DNA of 64,000 nt from Clostridium swellfunianum (GCF_023656515.1 NZ_JAMOFV010000006.1:3642036-3706035); one strand, 5' to 3'; numbered from the stretch's first letter, positions 25,492 through 33,784 are shown. Program-made: numbers and translations. Notes: generated by a model from the letters alone, not told the origin.

Positions 25492-26482
25492 AACAATTTT
25501 TCTCTAACGCCTCTCTCACTCTGTTTATTATTTCAGTCCTAATATTATCTGGAGAAATTACTAATGCAGAGCTGCCCAGCGATAAAATATCTCTAACTAG
25601 CTCTCTTTCATCAAATTCATAATAAAATATCTTTATATAGTGCTTACCCTTTTGGCTGTCATAATAAGCTTCTTTATCATAGTAGGAGAATAAGGAAAAA
25701 CATCTTTCTATGGCATTGTGTTTGTTCTCTATTTCCAAAGTAATAGGATTTTCAACCTTTTTCTTTAGAATTTTTTCCATGGCAGCTTCTCTGTACTTAG
25801 AATCTGCTGTTTCAAGAATTTCTACAGCCTTTAAGCCATCTATATTCATTTTTATTGGCCTGCTCCTATCAAAAGGCAAAAGGGACAATCTAAACTTATG
25901 ATTTTTCGTGGAATATTCAATTCTAAAAGGGTAGCCCTTCAACTTTTCATAAAGCCTTCCGCTGTTTGAAACATAGGTATAGCTTATAAACCTATGCTCT
26001 TTTAAGGCTTTATATACTCTTTTAAAGTACTGTTTGTAAAGAGCCTGGGCTTCCTCTTTTATAAAATCCGGACTATCTATATTTCTATATTCAACAAAGT
26101 CTTTTTTCAAGGGGCTTTCAGTGTTTTGAAGCTTCAGCTTAAGCTTTTCTATAGTGGACTCCTTTAGAAAAAGTTCAAGTGCATCTTCTTCAGTCATAGC
26201 TTTAAGCCACTTTTTTTCCAAAGCTGAAGGCCTGATTGGAACTTTACTATTAATATGAGGCTTATAAACATTTCCTTCTTTTTTTATTAAAAAGAGGTTG
26301 TCTGCTTCATCTCTTGATTTATTTAAAAAAGAAGCCTCAAACTCAAAATCAGGTTCGTTAAAGCTTTGCTCCTGTAAAATTTCATTAATATTCTTTTCTG
26401 TAAGAGCTTCTGTATTAGCGCGGTTTATTATATTTTGTACAACGTAAAAATACCGGTTTTTAGTTTCATTAAACATCTCCAT
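25490..26482 (-). CDS. WYL-domain regulator, second gene of a pair
   Basis: A 330-residue protein. The middle part (about residues 160-230: HRFISYTYV, GYPFRIEYSTKNHKFRLSLLP, IDGLKAVEIL) reads as a divergent WYL ligand-binding domain followed by a WCX-like C-terminal domain (residues 240-330). An N-terminal helix-turn-helix is not obvious, so it may act only together with the upstream gene product. The start overlaps the end of the partner by 14 bases, so the two proteins are made together. WYL proteins bind nucleic acids or nucleotides and often regulate defence loci; that role here is inference. Confidence 0.72.
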   Translation of the reverse strand: MEMFNETKNRYFYVVQNIINRANTEALTEKNINEILQEQSFNEPDFEFEASFLNKSRDEADNLFLIKKEGNVYKPHINSKVPIRPSALEKKWLKAMTEEDALELFLKESTIEKLKLKLQNTESPLKKDFVEYRNIDSPDFIKEEAQALYKQYFKRVYKALKEHRFISYTYVSNSGRLYEKLKGYPFRIEYSTKNHKFRLSLLPFDRSRPIKMNIDGLKAVEILETADSKYREAAMEKILKKKVENPITLEIENKHNAIERCFSLFSYYDKEAYYDSQKGKHYIKIFYYEFDERELVRDILSLGSSALVISPDNIRTEIINRVREALEKNC

Positions 26483-27800
26483 ATTTAATCAATAGCTCCT
26501 TCCAGTTATCCACGAGCTTTTCATTAAGCTTATGCTTGTCACTTGCTTTTACCTTTATGTGTTCTCCAAAGGAACGAAGCCAAGGCAGCATTTCTTCAGG
26601 ATCAGTAACCTCTATAGTAAATAAATATTTGTTCTGAGAGATTTTTTCAAGCTCTCCCCATTTTCCTTCTCTTTTAAGCCTGTCTAAAATATAGCCCTTG
26701 CTTTCTTCATCAAATAAAAATTCTACTTCAACCTTTGTAGTTATGTCCTCCTGAGCCTTGCTGCTAAAGGAAGCGCACCAGCACCTGTCATAGTGCTCAA
26801 CTTGCACTTTCTCAACCTTCTCCTGAAGCTTTTCATCACTATAGGCTTTTAAATTTTTTATGCGGTCTATTCTGTAAAAAGACAATAAAGACTTGCTGCC
26901 TTCAACGCATAAAAGATATTGTCTTCCATACTGAAAATCTATAATAATTTTTAAGGGTTTTACTATTTTAGTATTGTATTCTTCAGTATTAGCTTTTTTA
27001 TTCCTGTGCTTTTTAATATAGCTAAAGCAGGCTAGGCTTGAGCTTTCAATAAGCTCAAAAAGGTCCCATACTATCTCATCATCTATAATCCTTTGAAGAT
27101 GATTATGCTTGTACATAAAAATATCCTCTGTAAAGGAAGAAAGGTTTCGTTCCTGCTTAATATAATTTTTCAAGGTATCCACAGCATAATATCCCGGCAA
27201 GGCTACGGAGGCTGTATTTGAAAAAAACTCTACAGCATATAAAAGGTCCTTAAGCTCCTCAGGCTCAAAGTCTTCAAAAAAGTCCTCTGACATTTTATAA
27301 AGCTTTTTGGTCTTGTGCTTTTCTGTCTCAAGTATTTCCTCTAAAACAAGCTTTTCAAGCTTTCTTCTAACTGTGTTTCTATCGAAGCCTTCATTATAAT
27401 AAGGCAAATCCTTAGTTAAGGCATCCAGGTAAGCAACAACCTCATCTAAAGACATTGGTGAAGCATTTTCTATAAGCAGCTGCTGAAGATAAAAGTGCAG
27501 CATAATATCATTTCTGCTAAAGCTCTTTGATAGAAAAGAGTCTGACAGAAAATTTCTTGTACAGCTGTACATGTCATAGGATAAGCTTATGTATTTTTGG
27601 TGACCTCTGTTTTTCTCAGCTATATGCATTTTATTTATGTAGCTTAAAATACGCCTGCGCTCATTATCATATTTTCTGCCGCTGGCTTTATTTGAAGAGA
27701 AGTAATCCCTTGTATAGCAGCCATAAATATAAAAGTCTCTTAGGATTTCTCTTATAGTATCATAATGTTTTATAAAAGGATTGTACTGACTTTTACCCAT
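26469..27800 (-). CDS. WYL-domain regulator, first gene of a pair
   Basis: A 443-residue protein. The N-terminal 170 residues contain helical segments consistent with winged-helix DNA-binding parts (FDRNTVRRKLEKLVLEEIL); residues about 265-345 form the WYL domain (FSYIKKHRNK, YGRQYLLCVEG, SFYRIDRIKNL) and the end is a WCX domain with the terminal LLIKYGD helix. It is divergent from the glycine-zipper gene; the 144 bp between them carry the 17-bp element also found before the kinase/HEPN operon. It is therefore the best candidate regulator of both promoters. Confidence 0.8.
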   Translation of the reverse strand: MGKSQYNPFIKHYDTIREILRDFYIYGCYTRDYFSSNKASGRKYDNERRRILSYINKMHIAEKNRGHQKYISLSYDMYSCTRNFLSDSFLSKSFSRNDIMLHFYLQQLLIENASPMSLDEVVAYLDALTKDLPYYNEGFDRNTVRRKLEKLVLEEILETEKHKTKKLYKMSEDFFEDFEPEELKDLLYAVEFFSNTASVALPGYYAVDTLKNYIKQERNLSSFTEDIFMYKHNHLQRIIDDEIVWDLFELIESSSLACFSYIKKHRNKKANTEEYNTKIVKPLKIIIDFQYGRQYLLCVEGSKSLLSFYRIDRIKNLKAYSDEKLQEKVEKVQVEHYDRCWCASFSSKAQEDITTKVEVEFLFDEESKGYILDRLKREGKWGELEKISQNKYLFTIEVTDPEEMLPWLRSFGEHIKVKASDKHKLNEKLVDNWKELLIKYGDV

Positions 27801-27808
27801 ATATTAAC

Positions 27809-27854
27809 CTCGCATAGTTTTTGAAAAGACTGTATATAAGCGCCTTGATATAAT
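27809..27854 (+). promoter_or_regulatory. Shared 17-bp element plus TATAAT upstream of the glycine-zipper gene
   Basis: The same 17-mer CTCGCATAGTTTTTGAA as at 17158, again with 23 bp to a TATAAT (27849-27854). It also lies 9 bp upstream of the divergent WYL start codon, so a bound protein could control both directions. Downstream in the leader, ATGTAATC (27860-27867) can pair with GATTACAT (27893-27900). Confidence 0.65.
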
Positions 27855-27944
27855 AAAAAATGTAATCAGCAGCCCACTAAAGAGGCAGCAAAGATTACAT
27901 AAAAACATTATAACAATAAAAAAAACTGAAAGGAAGTGTTGTGG

Positions 27945-28178
27945 ATGAAATTCACAGACAGACTATCAAACGGTTTAAAGGGTGCAGCTCTTGGGGGAAG
28001 TGCCGGCGCTTCAGTTGTAGGAAGCGTATTCAGCGCAGTTTCAGCAGCCAGCGGTTCAGTTTTTGGTCCAGCTGGAACAATATTTGGTGCTGTAGTTGGT
28101 GAAGGCACCGGAGCTGCAGTGGGAGGTGCCTTTGGAGGCGTAGTTGGCTTCATAGGCGGATTCCTTGAGGCTGATTAA
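27945..28178 (+). CDS. Glycine-zipper small membrane-active peptide (bacteriocin- or toxin-like)
   Basis: 77 residues with a short charged start (MKFTDRLSNGLKG) and then a long Gly/Ala/Ser/Val stretch with many G-x3-G spacings (GAAVGGAFGGVVGFIGGF), ending in acidic residues. Such glycine zippers insert into membranes and occur in class II bacteriocins and pore-forming toxins. No double-glycine leader, export gene or immunity gene is adjacent, so an intracellular membrane-acting role is also possible. AAAGGAAG at 27929-27936 supports the ATG at 27945. It heads a short operon containing two RNA elements and a 25-codon ORF. Confidence 0.6.
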   Translation: MKFTDRLSNGLKGAALGGSAGASVVGSVFSAVSAASGSVFGPAGTIFGAVVGEGTGAAVGGAFGGVVGFIGGFLEAD

Positions 28179-28194
28179 ACCTTGGAATCCAAAA

Positions 28195-28277
28195 GAGTGA
28201 AAGGAGGTTTAAGTCCTAAATGGGCTTAAACGGGCGACTTGCGAGTGGAAACGAGTAAGCTAAGGTGCCCAGTGCCC
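28195..28277 (+). ncRNA. Structured RNA element, tandem unit 1
   Basis: 83-nt unit beginning GAGTGAAAGGAGG. P1 pairs 28207-28216 with 28222-28231 (loop UAAAU), P2 pairs 28238-28246 with 28251-28259 around a GGAA tetraloop with tandem G-A pairs, and P3 pairs 28232-28235 with 28267-28270. A second GCCC at 28274-28277 could replace the P3 strand. An AUG in the P1 loop (28220) opens a 12-codon ORF (MGLNGRLASGNE) behind AAAGGAGG. It differs from unit 2 at one base (a G-U in place of A-U in P1). Confidence 0.75.
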
Positions 28278-28373
28278 GAGTGAAAGGAGGTTTAAGTCCT
28301 AAATGGACTTAAACGGGCGACTTGCGAGTGGAAACGAGTAAGCTAAGGTGCCCAGTGCCCGAGTGAAAGGAGG
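28278..28373 (+). ncRNA. Structured RNA element, tandem unit 2 plus closing AAAGGAGG
   Basis: Second 83-nt unit, nearly identical to the first, encoding MDLNGRLASGNE from its P1-loop AUG. It ends with a third GAGTGAAAGGAGG (28361-28373), which acts as ribosome binding site for the 25-codon ORF that follows. The 83-bp periodicity indicates duplication by unequal exchange through the AAAGGAGG ends. Confidence 0.75.
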
Positions 28374-28379
28374 GATAAC

Positions 28380-28457
28380 ATGATCCTTGGAAAATGTATT
28401 TTCTGCCAGCACAAATTCCTCTGTTTAATACTGAGGTCTATAAAATGTCTAAAGTAA
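28380..28457 (+). CDS. 25-residue Cys-rich peptide
   Basis: The ORF (MILGKCIFCQHKF then CLILRSIKCLK) follows AAAGGAGG at good spacing and is followed at once by a terminator, so it is positioned like a real gene. Four Cys residues and high hydrophobicity suggest a membrane or disulfide-rich peptide. I recognise no family. It would be co-transcribed with the glycine-zipper gene. Confidence 0.45.
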   Translation: MILGKCIFCQHKFLCLILRSIKCLK

Positions 28458-28462
28458 TATAA

Positions 28463-28500
28463 AGCTGCAGTAAGCTTAAAAGGTTGCTGCAGTTTTTTAC
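28463..28500 (+). terminator. Terminator of the glycine-zipper operon
   Basis: AAGCTGCAGTAA pairs with TTGCTGCAGTTTT (loop AGCTTAAAAGG region), followed by six T residues. Confidence 0.7.
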
Positions 28501-28611
28501 TATTCTGATTTGGTATTGCTTGTTTTTTAAATTTAATTAATTTCTGTCATAAGATTGTAAGAAGTTGCATTTAAAATACAAAGTATACAATAACTTTTGA
28601 GGTGATATAAA

Positions 28612-29289
28612 ATGAGTATTTTAAAAACTGACAGCTTGATAAAGATATATGGACAAGAACCTAATATAGTAAAAGCATTAGATAAGGTTAGTATAGCAAT
28701 TAATGAAGGAGAATTTGTTGCAATAGTAGGAAGCTCTGGCAGCGGGAAATCAACACTGTTAAATATGCTGGGAGGACTAGACAAACCAACCGATGGAGAA
28801 GTAACTATATCTAATAAAAGTATCAGCACTATGAAGGATGAAGAATTAACGATTTTTAGAAGAAGAAATATAGGCTTTATATTTCAAAACTATAATTTAG
28901 TTTCTATATTAAACGCTTATGAAAATATAGTTTTGCCAATAGAATTAGATGGGGTAAAAATAGATAAAGAATATGTAAATTCTATTGTTGATGCATTAGG
29001 GCTGAAGGAAAAACTAACAAATATGCCAGGTAATCTTTCAGGAGGACAGCAGCAAAGGGTTGCAATAGCAAGGGCATTGGCTACAAAGCCAGCTATAGTA
29101 TTAGCTGACGAGCCTACAGGAAATTTAGACAGTAAAACAAGCATGGATGTAATAGGTTTATTGAAGATGACAAGTAAAAGATTTAATCAGACCATGGTTA
29201 TGATTACCCATAATGAAGAAATTGCTCAGCTTGCAGATAGAATTATAAGGCTTGAGGACGGTAAGGTTGTAGTTAGAGGTGATGAGTAA
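28612..29289 (+). CDS. ABC transporter ATP-binding protein, MacB/LolD type
   Basis: 225-residue ATPase. Walker A is GSSGSGKST, the Q loop is FQNYNLVS, the signature is LSGGQQQR and Walker B is IVLADEPTGNLD, with the switch His in ITHNEE. It overlaps the permease ATG by one base (TAATG) and shares an operon with it. The LolD/MacB group acts mechanically on peptides, lipoproteins or antibiotics through an FtsX-type permease rather than by classical import. GAGGTGAT precedes the start codon. Confidence 0.9.
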   Translation: MSILKTDSLIKIYGQEPNIVKALDKVSIAINEGEFVAIVGSSGSGKSTLLNMLGGLDKPTDGEVTISNKSISTMKDEELTIFRRRNIGFIFQNYNLVSILNAYENIVLPIELDGVKIDKEYVNSIVDALGLKEKLTNMPGNLSGGQQQRVAIARALATKPAIVLADEPTGNLDSKTSMDVIGLLKMTSKRFNQTMVMITHNEEIAQLADRIIRLEDGKVVVRGDE

Positions 29290-31802
29290 TGCAGTTTGAG
29301 AACAACAATAAAGAAGTTATAAAAAGAGTGACTAAAAGATCTCTAAAGAAAAATAAGATAAGAAATATATTTACTGTTATTGCAATAATACTCACAACTT
29401 TTATGATTTCATCTGTTTTTAGTATAGGCATAAGCTTTGTTAAGAACTATAAGACAATGAATTTAAGATTGCAAGGAAATACAGCAACAGCTGCTCTAGC
29501 AAATCCTACAGATAATCAAATTAAAGAGATAGAGTCTTTAAATTTGTTAGACAGTATAGGCTATGAAATAAATGTTGGAATGGTTGTTCTTGACAGCTTA
29601 GAAAAAAACAGAACAAACATACAAATTAAATATAGCAATAAGGATAACTTTCAAAAACAAATAACCCCATGTGTAAGCGATATTGAAGGAGCTTATCCTA
29701 CAGAGGAAAATCAGATAATAGCCTCTAAAAAATCTTTGGAGTTTTTAGAAAAAAGTGCTGCTAAAATAGGGGATAAAATAGAAATTCCATGTAAAATTAA
29801 CGGCAAGGTAATAAATAAAGAATTTGTGTTAAGCGGCACTTACACTACCTATGGTGTGATACAAGATACAGGCTACTTATTAGTTTCTGAAAAATTTGCA
29901 GAACAAAATAATTTAACCTTAAAAGACAACGGAATACTTCTTATGACTTTAAAACAAGAGCTCAAGAAAACTGCACCAGCTATATTAGATAAAAAGATTT
30001 CTCTTAATGGAAATCAAAAATTTTCTTATAGCTTTGATAGAACAGAAGATTTATCAAGTACAGCTTTAGCAACTACAGTTTTGATAGTGATAATAGCATT
30101 ATTTATAGTTCTTAGCGGGTATCTTCTTATTTACAACATTATTTATATATCAGTTACTAAAGATATTAATTTCTATGGGCTGCTTAAAACTATAGGAACA
30201 TCCCCAAAGCAGATTAAGAAGATAGTAAAAGGGCAAGTGTTTAGACTTTCCATTGCTGGAATACCAATAGGACTGATTTTAGGAGCTGTAGTGTCTTTTG
30301 TAATTGTGCCATTAGCAATGGGAACATTTTTTGATAATGCAACTGCAAGTGCTATGCCGGGCAAAGTTTCTTTTAATCCAGTAATCTTTATAGCAGCAGC
30401 ATTATTTTCATTATTAACAGTTACCCTAAGCTGCAGGAAACCAGCAAAAATTGCAGGCAATATCTCACCTACAGAAGCTTTACGCTATACAGGAAGCAAG
30501 ACCAAAAAGCAAAAGAAAAATAGAAATACAACTAATGGCGGAAAGCTGTATAAAATGGCTTGGTATAATGTATTTAGGGAAAAGAAGAGAGCTATAGTAG
30601 TGTTTCTGTCATTATTCATGGGGATTATGACATTTTTAACTGTTAATACCTTTCTTGGCAGTTTAAGCGCTGAAAACTATATAAAAAGATATGTAAAAAA
30701 TGATTTCACAATACAAAATGTTAAGGCTGCCCAAGGAAAAATTGATGCTGATATTATAAATGAAATAAAAGCTATGAAAGGCATTGAACACATAAATATA
30801 GTAACCTCAAGCAAGCTAGAATTAAAGATGAATGAAGACATATTATTGCCAGCTTTAAAAGAGGGCTACAAAAGAGTAAATTCTTCTAAGGGCGGCTTAG
30901 AGCAATATTTAAAAAATATAAAAGAAAATCCAAGCTTATTAAATGCTTCAGTAGTAGGAATAGATGATAAGCTTATAGAAGGTTTTAATGAAGAAGCTAA
31001 AGAAAAAATAGATATAGAGGCCTTTAAAAGCGGTAGATTAATCTTATTAGATTCATGGTATTATGGTGAGGATTATAAGGATATAAATGGCCAGTTAACT
31101 ATAAAAAATCCTAGAAAAAATACCTCTGCAGGCTTCAATGTTGATATAGTAAAGGATCAGAACAATGCATTTCCTTCAGGACTACCTGCTCCCTTAGGAA
31201 TTCCAACAATTTATATGAGCAATTCAGCATTGAAAGAATTAGACAGCGATGCGGTAAATCATTTTCTATTCCTTAATGTAGATAATAAGTATGAGGAGCA
31301 AATTGAAAGTGAATTAAAGAATATTGCCAGCAATCGGGGATTATGGCTTGAATCAAGAAGTGATGAAACAGAAGCTTTTAATAAGACACAAATGGTAATG
31401 AATATACTTGGTGGTGGCATTTCAATTATTCTAATATTAATAGGAATATTAAATTTTATTAATGTTATGATAACAGGGGTAAATGTCAGATTAAGAGAGT
31501 TGGCTATAATGGAAAGCATCGGCATGACCAAGAAGCAGATTAAAAAGATGTTAACCTGTGAGGGGTTATATTATGCCGGAATAATAGCTATATTCATAGC
31601 AACTATAGGTATGGCAATAATTTATGCAATTGCAGAACTTACAAAGAAAATTGCGGATTATGCAGAATTTGTATTTCCAACAGTTACATTAACAATATTA
31701 ATAGCCTTTGTTTTTGCAGTATGTTTAATTACTCCTGCAATTGTATTTAAGCAATCCTCAAAAAGTAGTGTAATAGAGAGAATTAGAGAAATAGAGAGCT
31801 AA
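29289..31802 (+). CDS. FtsX-family ABC permease with two FtsX domains
   Basis: 837 residues. One N-terminal transmembrane helix (about 25-47), an extracytoplasmic domain to about 255, three helices (about 260-375), a linker, a further N-terminal-type helix at about 435-455, a second extracytoplasmic domain (about 460-690) and three final helices. This is the long duplicated form typical of Firmicute antibiotic and bacteriocin resistance transporters. A terminator follows, but the two-component genes start only 60 bp later, so the transporter and its regulators form one functional module. Confidence 0.88.
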   Translation: MQFENNNKEVIKRVTKRSLKKNKIRNIFTVIAIILTTFMISSVFSIGISFVKNYKTMNLRLQGNTATAALANPTDNQIKEIESLNLLDSIGYEINVGMVVLDSLEKNRTNIQIKYSNKDNFQKQITPCVSDIEGAYPTEENQIIASKKSLEFLEKSAAKIGDKIEIPCKINGKVINKEFVLSGTYTTYGVIQDTGYLLVSEKFAEQNNLTLKDNGILLMTLKQELKKTAPAILDKKISLNGNQKFSYSFDRTEDLSSTALATTVLIVIIALFIVLSGYLLIYNIIYISVTKDINFYGLLKTIGTSPKQIKKIVKGQVFRLSIAGIPIGLILGAVVSFVIVPLAMGTFFDNATASAMPGKVSFNPVIFIAAALFSLLTVTLSCRKPAKIAGNISPTEALRYTGSKTKKQKKNRNTTNGGKLYKMAWYNVFREKKRAIVVFLSLFMGIMTFLTVNTFLGSLSAENYIKRYVKNDFTIQNVKAAQGKIDADIINEIKAMKGIEHINIVTSSKLELKMNEDILLPALKEGYKRVNSSKGGLEQYLKNIKENPSLLNASVVGIDDKLIEGFNEEAKEKIDIEAFKSGRLILLDSWYYGEDYKDINGQLTIKNPRKNTSAGFNVDIVKDQNNAFPSGLPAPLGIPTIYMSNSALKELDSDAVNHFLFLNVDNKYEEQIESELKNIASNRGLWLESRSDETEAFNKTQMVMNILGGGISIILILIGILNFINVMITGVNVRLRELAIMESIGMTKKQIKKMLTCEGLYYAGIIAIFIATIGMAIIYAIAELTKKIADYAEFVFPTVTLTILIAFVFAVCLITPAIVFKQSSKSSVIERIREIES

Positions 31803-31808
31803 AAAATT

Positions 31809-31837
31809 GCGGTAGATATTCTTTATCTACCGCTTTT
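31809..31837 (+). terminator. Terminator after the FtsX permease gene
   Basis: Ten-bp stem GCGGTAGATA/TATCTACCGC (31809-31818 with 31824-31833) followed by TTTT. Confidence 0.75.
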
Positions 31838-31845
31838 GGTATAAT
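31837..31845 (+). promoter_or_regulatory. Extended -10 promoter for the two-component genes
   Basis: TGGTATAAT, an extended -10 element (TGnTATAAT), begins in the T-tail of the preceding terminator and lies 18 bp before the response-regulator ATG. A -35 match is poor, as is common for extended -10 promoters; the leader would be very short. Confidence 0.5.
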
Positions 31846-31862
31846 ATAGTAGGTGATTTGAA

Positions 31863-32537
31863 ATGAAGAAAATACTAATAATAGAAGATGATAAGATACT
31901 TAATAAAGGTGTGTCCTTTGCATTAAAGAAAGAGGGCTATGACATACTTTCTGCTTATTCAAAAGCTGAAGGAAAGCAAATGATACTTAATGAAAAAATT
32001 GATTTTTTACTTATAGATATAAATTTACCTGATGGAAATGGCTTAGAGCTCTGCAAGGAAGTTAGGGATAAAGCAGGTTTTCCAATAGTGTTCTTTACAG
32101 CTAATGATACAGAAGAAGATATGGTTAAAGGCTTTGAAACTGGATGTGATGATTACATAGCCAAGCCTTTTTCAGTGGAGTTATTAAGACATAAAATTAA
32201 TGCAATACTTAAAAGAAGCAATATGGTGAATAGAAATGTGTTTGAGTATAAAGCTTTGAAAATAGATTTTGATAGGATGCTGGTAGCAGTAGCTGAAAAA
32301 GAAATAAATTTAACCGCAACGGAATATAAGCTGTTGGAACTGCTTGCAAAAAACAAAGGAAAGGTGGTTACAAAAGAAATACTTTTAGAAAAGCTATGGG
32401 ATAATAGCGGGAATTTCGTTGACGAAAATACTTTAAGTGTAAATATAAGAAGGCTTAGAAAGAAGATAGAAACGGATTCGAAAAATCCGCAATACATAGT
32501 AACAGTGTTTGGTATTGGATATACCTTTGGAGAGTAA
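31863..32537 (+). CDS. OmpR/PhoB-type response regulator
   Basis: 224 residues: receiver domain with Asp9-Asp10, phospho-acceptor Asp52 (LLIDINLPDG) and Lys in IAKPF, then a winged helix (LTATEYKLLELLAKN, VDENTLSVNIRRLRKKI, GIGYTF). It is followed four bases later by its kinase. It probably controls the adjacent FtsX-type transporter in response to a peptide antibiotic or cell-envelope stress. Confidence 0.9.
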   Translation: MKKILIIEDDKILNKGVSFALKKEGYDILSAYSKAEGKQMILNEKIDFLLIDINLPDGNGLELCKEVRDKAGFPIVFFTANDTEEDMVKGFETGCDDYIAKPFSVELLRHKINAILKRSNMVNRNVFEYKALKIDFDRMLVAVAEKEINLTATEYKLLELLAKNKGKVVTKEILLEKLWDNSGNFVDENTLSVNIRRLRKKIETDSKNPQYIVTVFGIGYTFGE

Positions 32538-32541
32538 GTAT

Positions 32542-33561
32542 ATGAGAATTAATTTTAAAAAGGCAAGCTTTATTTATAAAGCAGCTACAATATTGATGAC
32601 TATCTGTTTAAATACTTATGTTTACTTTATAGAAGCAAACAATAAAGTAGCTATAATTTTGCTGTTTTTTTCTGCATTTATAGTTGGTGGAATGTTTTTT
32701 TATGAAAGACTCTATAAAAATTATATGGAAGAGATGTTTGTAGAGCTATCCGATATGCTAGCAGCTATTATAGATATGAGAGATGAGGAAGCATTTTCTA
32801 CTGCGGAAGATACTTTGCTGTCTAAGCTGCAGCATCAAACTATTAAGCTGACCAACATATTAAAGGAAAAAAACAAACAAATAGAAACTGATAGAAATGA
32901 AATTAAATCCTTAATTTCCGATATAGCTCATCAGCTTAAAACACCTTTAACCAACTTAAAAATGTATGTAGAGCTTTTTCAAGATGAAAGCTTAAATGAA
33001 GAAGATAAAGAGGAATTTAATAAAATAATTATGCTTTCATTAAATCGATTAAGCTTTTTAATAGAAAGTATGATTAAAATGTCCAGGCTAGAGAGCGGGA
33101 TAATTCAATTAAAACCGCAAATGAATAATCTAATTGATACTATATTGATAGCAATAAATCAAGTGCAGAAAAAAGCCAAGGCTAAAAATATGGAGATTGA
33201 GTTAAAGGAAATAGATAAAGTAAAAGTTACTCATGATAAAAATTGGTTGTCAGAAGCATTTTTTAATATCTTAGAAAATGCAGTGAAATATTCTGATACA
33301 AGTGAAGTTATAAGGATAACCGTGCAGCAATACGAAATGTTTGTTAGAGTTGATATTAAAGATAATGGTATCGGAATTAAAGCGGATGAAATGCCTAAAA
33401 TTTTTTCGAGATTTTATAGAGGCAAAAACGTAGGCGAAATTGAAGGAATCGGAATAGGCTTATACTTAACAAGAGAAATAGTATCAAGGCATGGAGGCTA
33501 TATTAAGGTTTATTCCAATAAGACTGGATCAACTTTTTCTGTATTTTTACCTGGTAAATAA
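32542..33561 (+). CDS. Histidine kinase with short extracellular loop
   Basis: 339 residues from ATG 32542, chosen because GGAGAG at 32529-32534 sits before it; the longer reading starts inside the regulator gene. Two transmembrane helices (about 11-30 and 36-53) with a loop of only a few residues, then a linker, H box SDIAHQLKTPLTN (His130), N box (NILENAVKYSD), DNGIGI and GIGLYLTREI. As in BceS-like kinases there is no extracellular sensor, so signalling through the transporter is likely. A hairpin lies 60 bp downstream. Confidence 0.88.
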   Translation: MRINFKKASFIYKAATILMTICLNTYVYFIEANNKVAIILLFFSAFIVGGMFFYERLYKNYMEEMFVELSDMLAAIIDMRDEEAFSTAEDTLLSKLQHQTIKLTNILKEKNKQIETDRNEIKSLISDIAHQLKTPLTNLKMYVELFQDESLNEEDKEEFNKIIMLSLNRLSFLIESMIKMSRLESGIIQLKPQMNNLIDTILIAINQVQKKAKAKNMEIELKEIDKVKVTHDKNWLSEAFFNILENAVKYSDTSEVIRITVQQYEMFVRVDIKDNGIGIKADEMPKIFSRFYRGKNVGEIEGIGIGLYLTREIVSRHGGYIKVYSNKTGSTFSVFLPGK

Positions 33562-33620
33562 ATATAAACATTCACCTGATAATAATAAAAAATGGAAGAG
33601 TATAATTAAAACCTAATGAG

Positions 33621-33653
33621 TAAGCCAATGATATTAAAAGTGTCATTGGCTTA
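33621..33653 (+). terminator. Hairpin terminator after the kinase gene
   Basis: TAAGCCAATGATA pairs with TGTCATTGGCTTA (one wobble), followed by a weak T-rich stretch. Confidence 0.55.
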
Positions 33654-33784
33654 TGTTATAGTTTGATATATAAATAGACTAAGGCTTTTATTATAGGTGA
33701 TAATATTGCCACATTAAGTTTGAAAACAATTAGACTTTATCAAAACTAAGGACATACCTATAATAAAATTAAGGAGGCAAAATT

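Noticed and set aside
27908-28153. Minus-strand ORF rich in Pro and Ala opposite the glycine-zipper gene
   Set aside because: It is the expected mirror of a Gly/Ala-rich coding sequence and lacks a ribosome binding site.
28220-28258. Twelve-codon ORF inside each RNA element unit as an independent gene
   Set aside because: It has a good ribosome binding site, but the diverged copy at 9706 keeps the RNA helices and loses the ORF after five codons, so I treat it as part of the RNA element, not as a coding gene in its own right.
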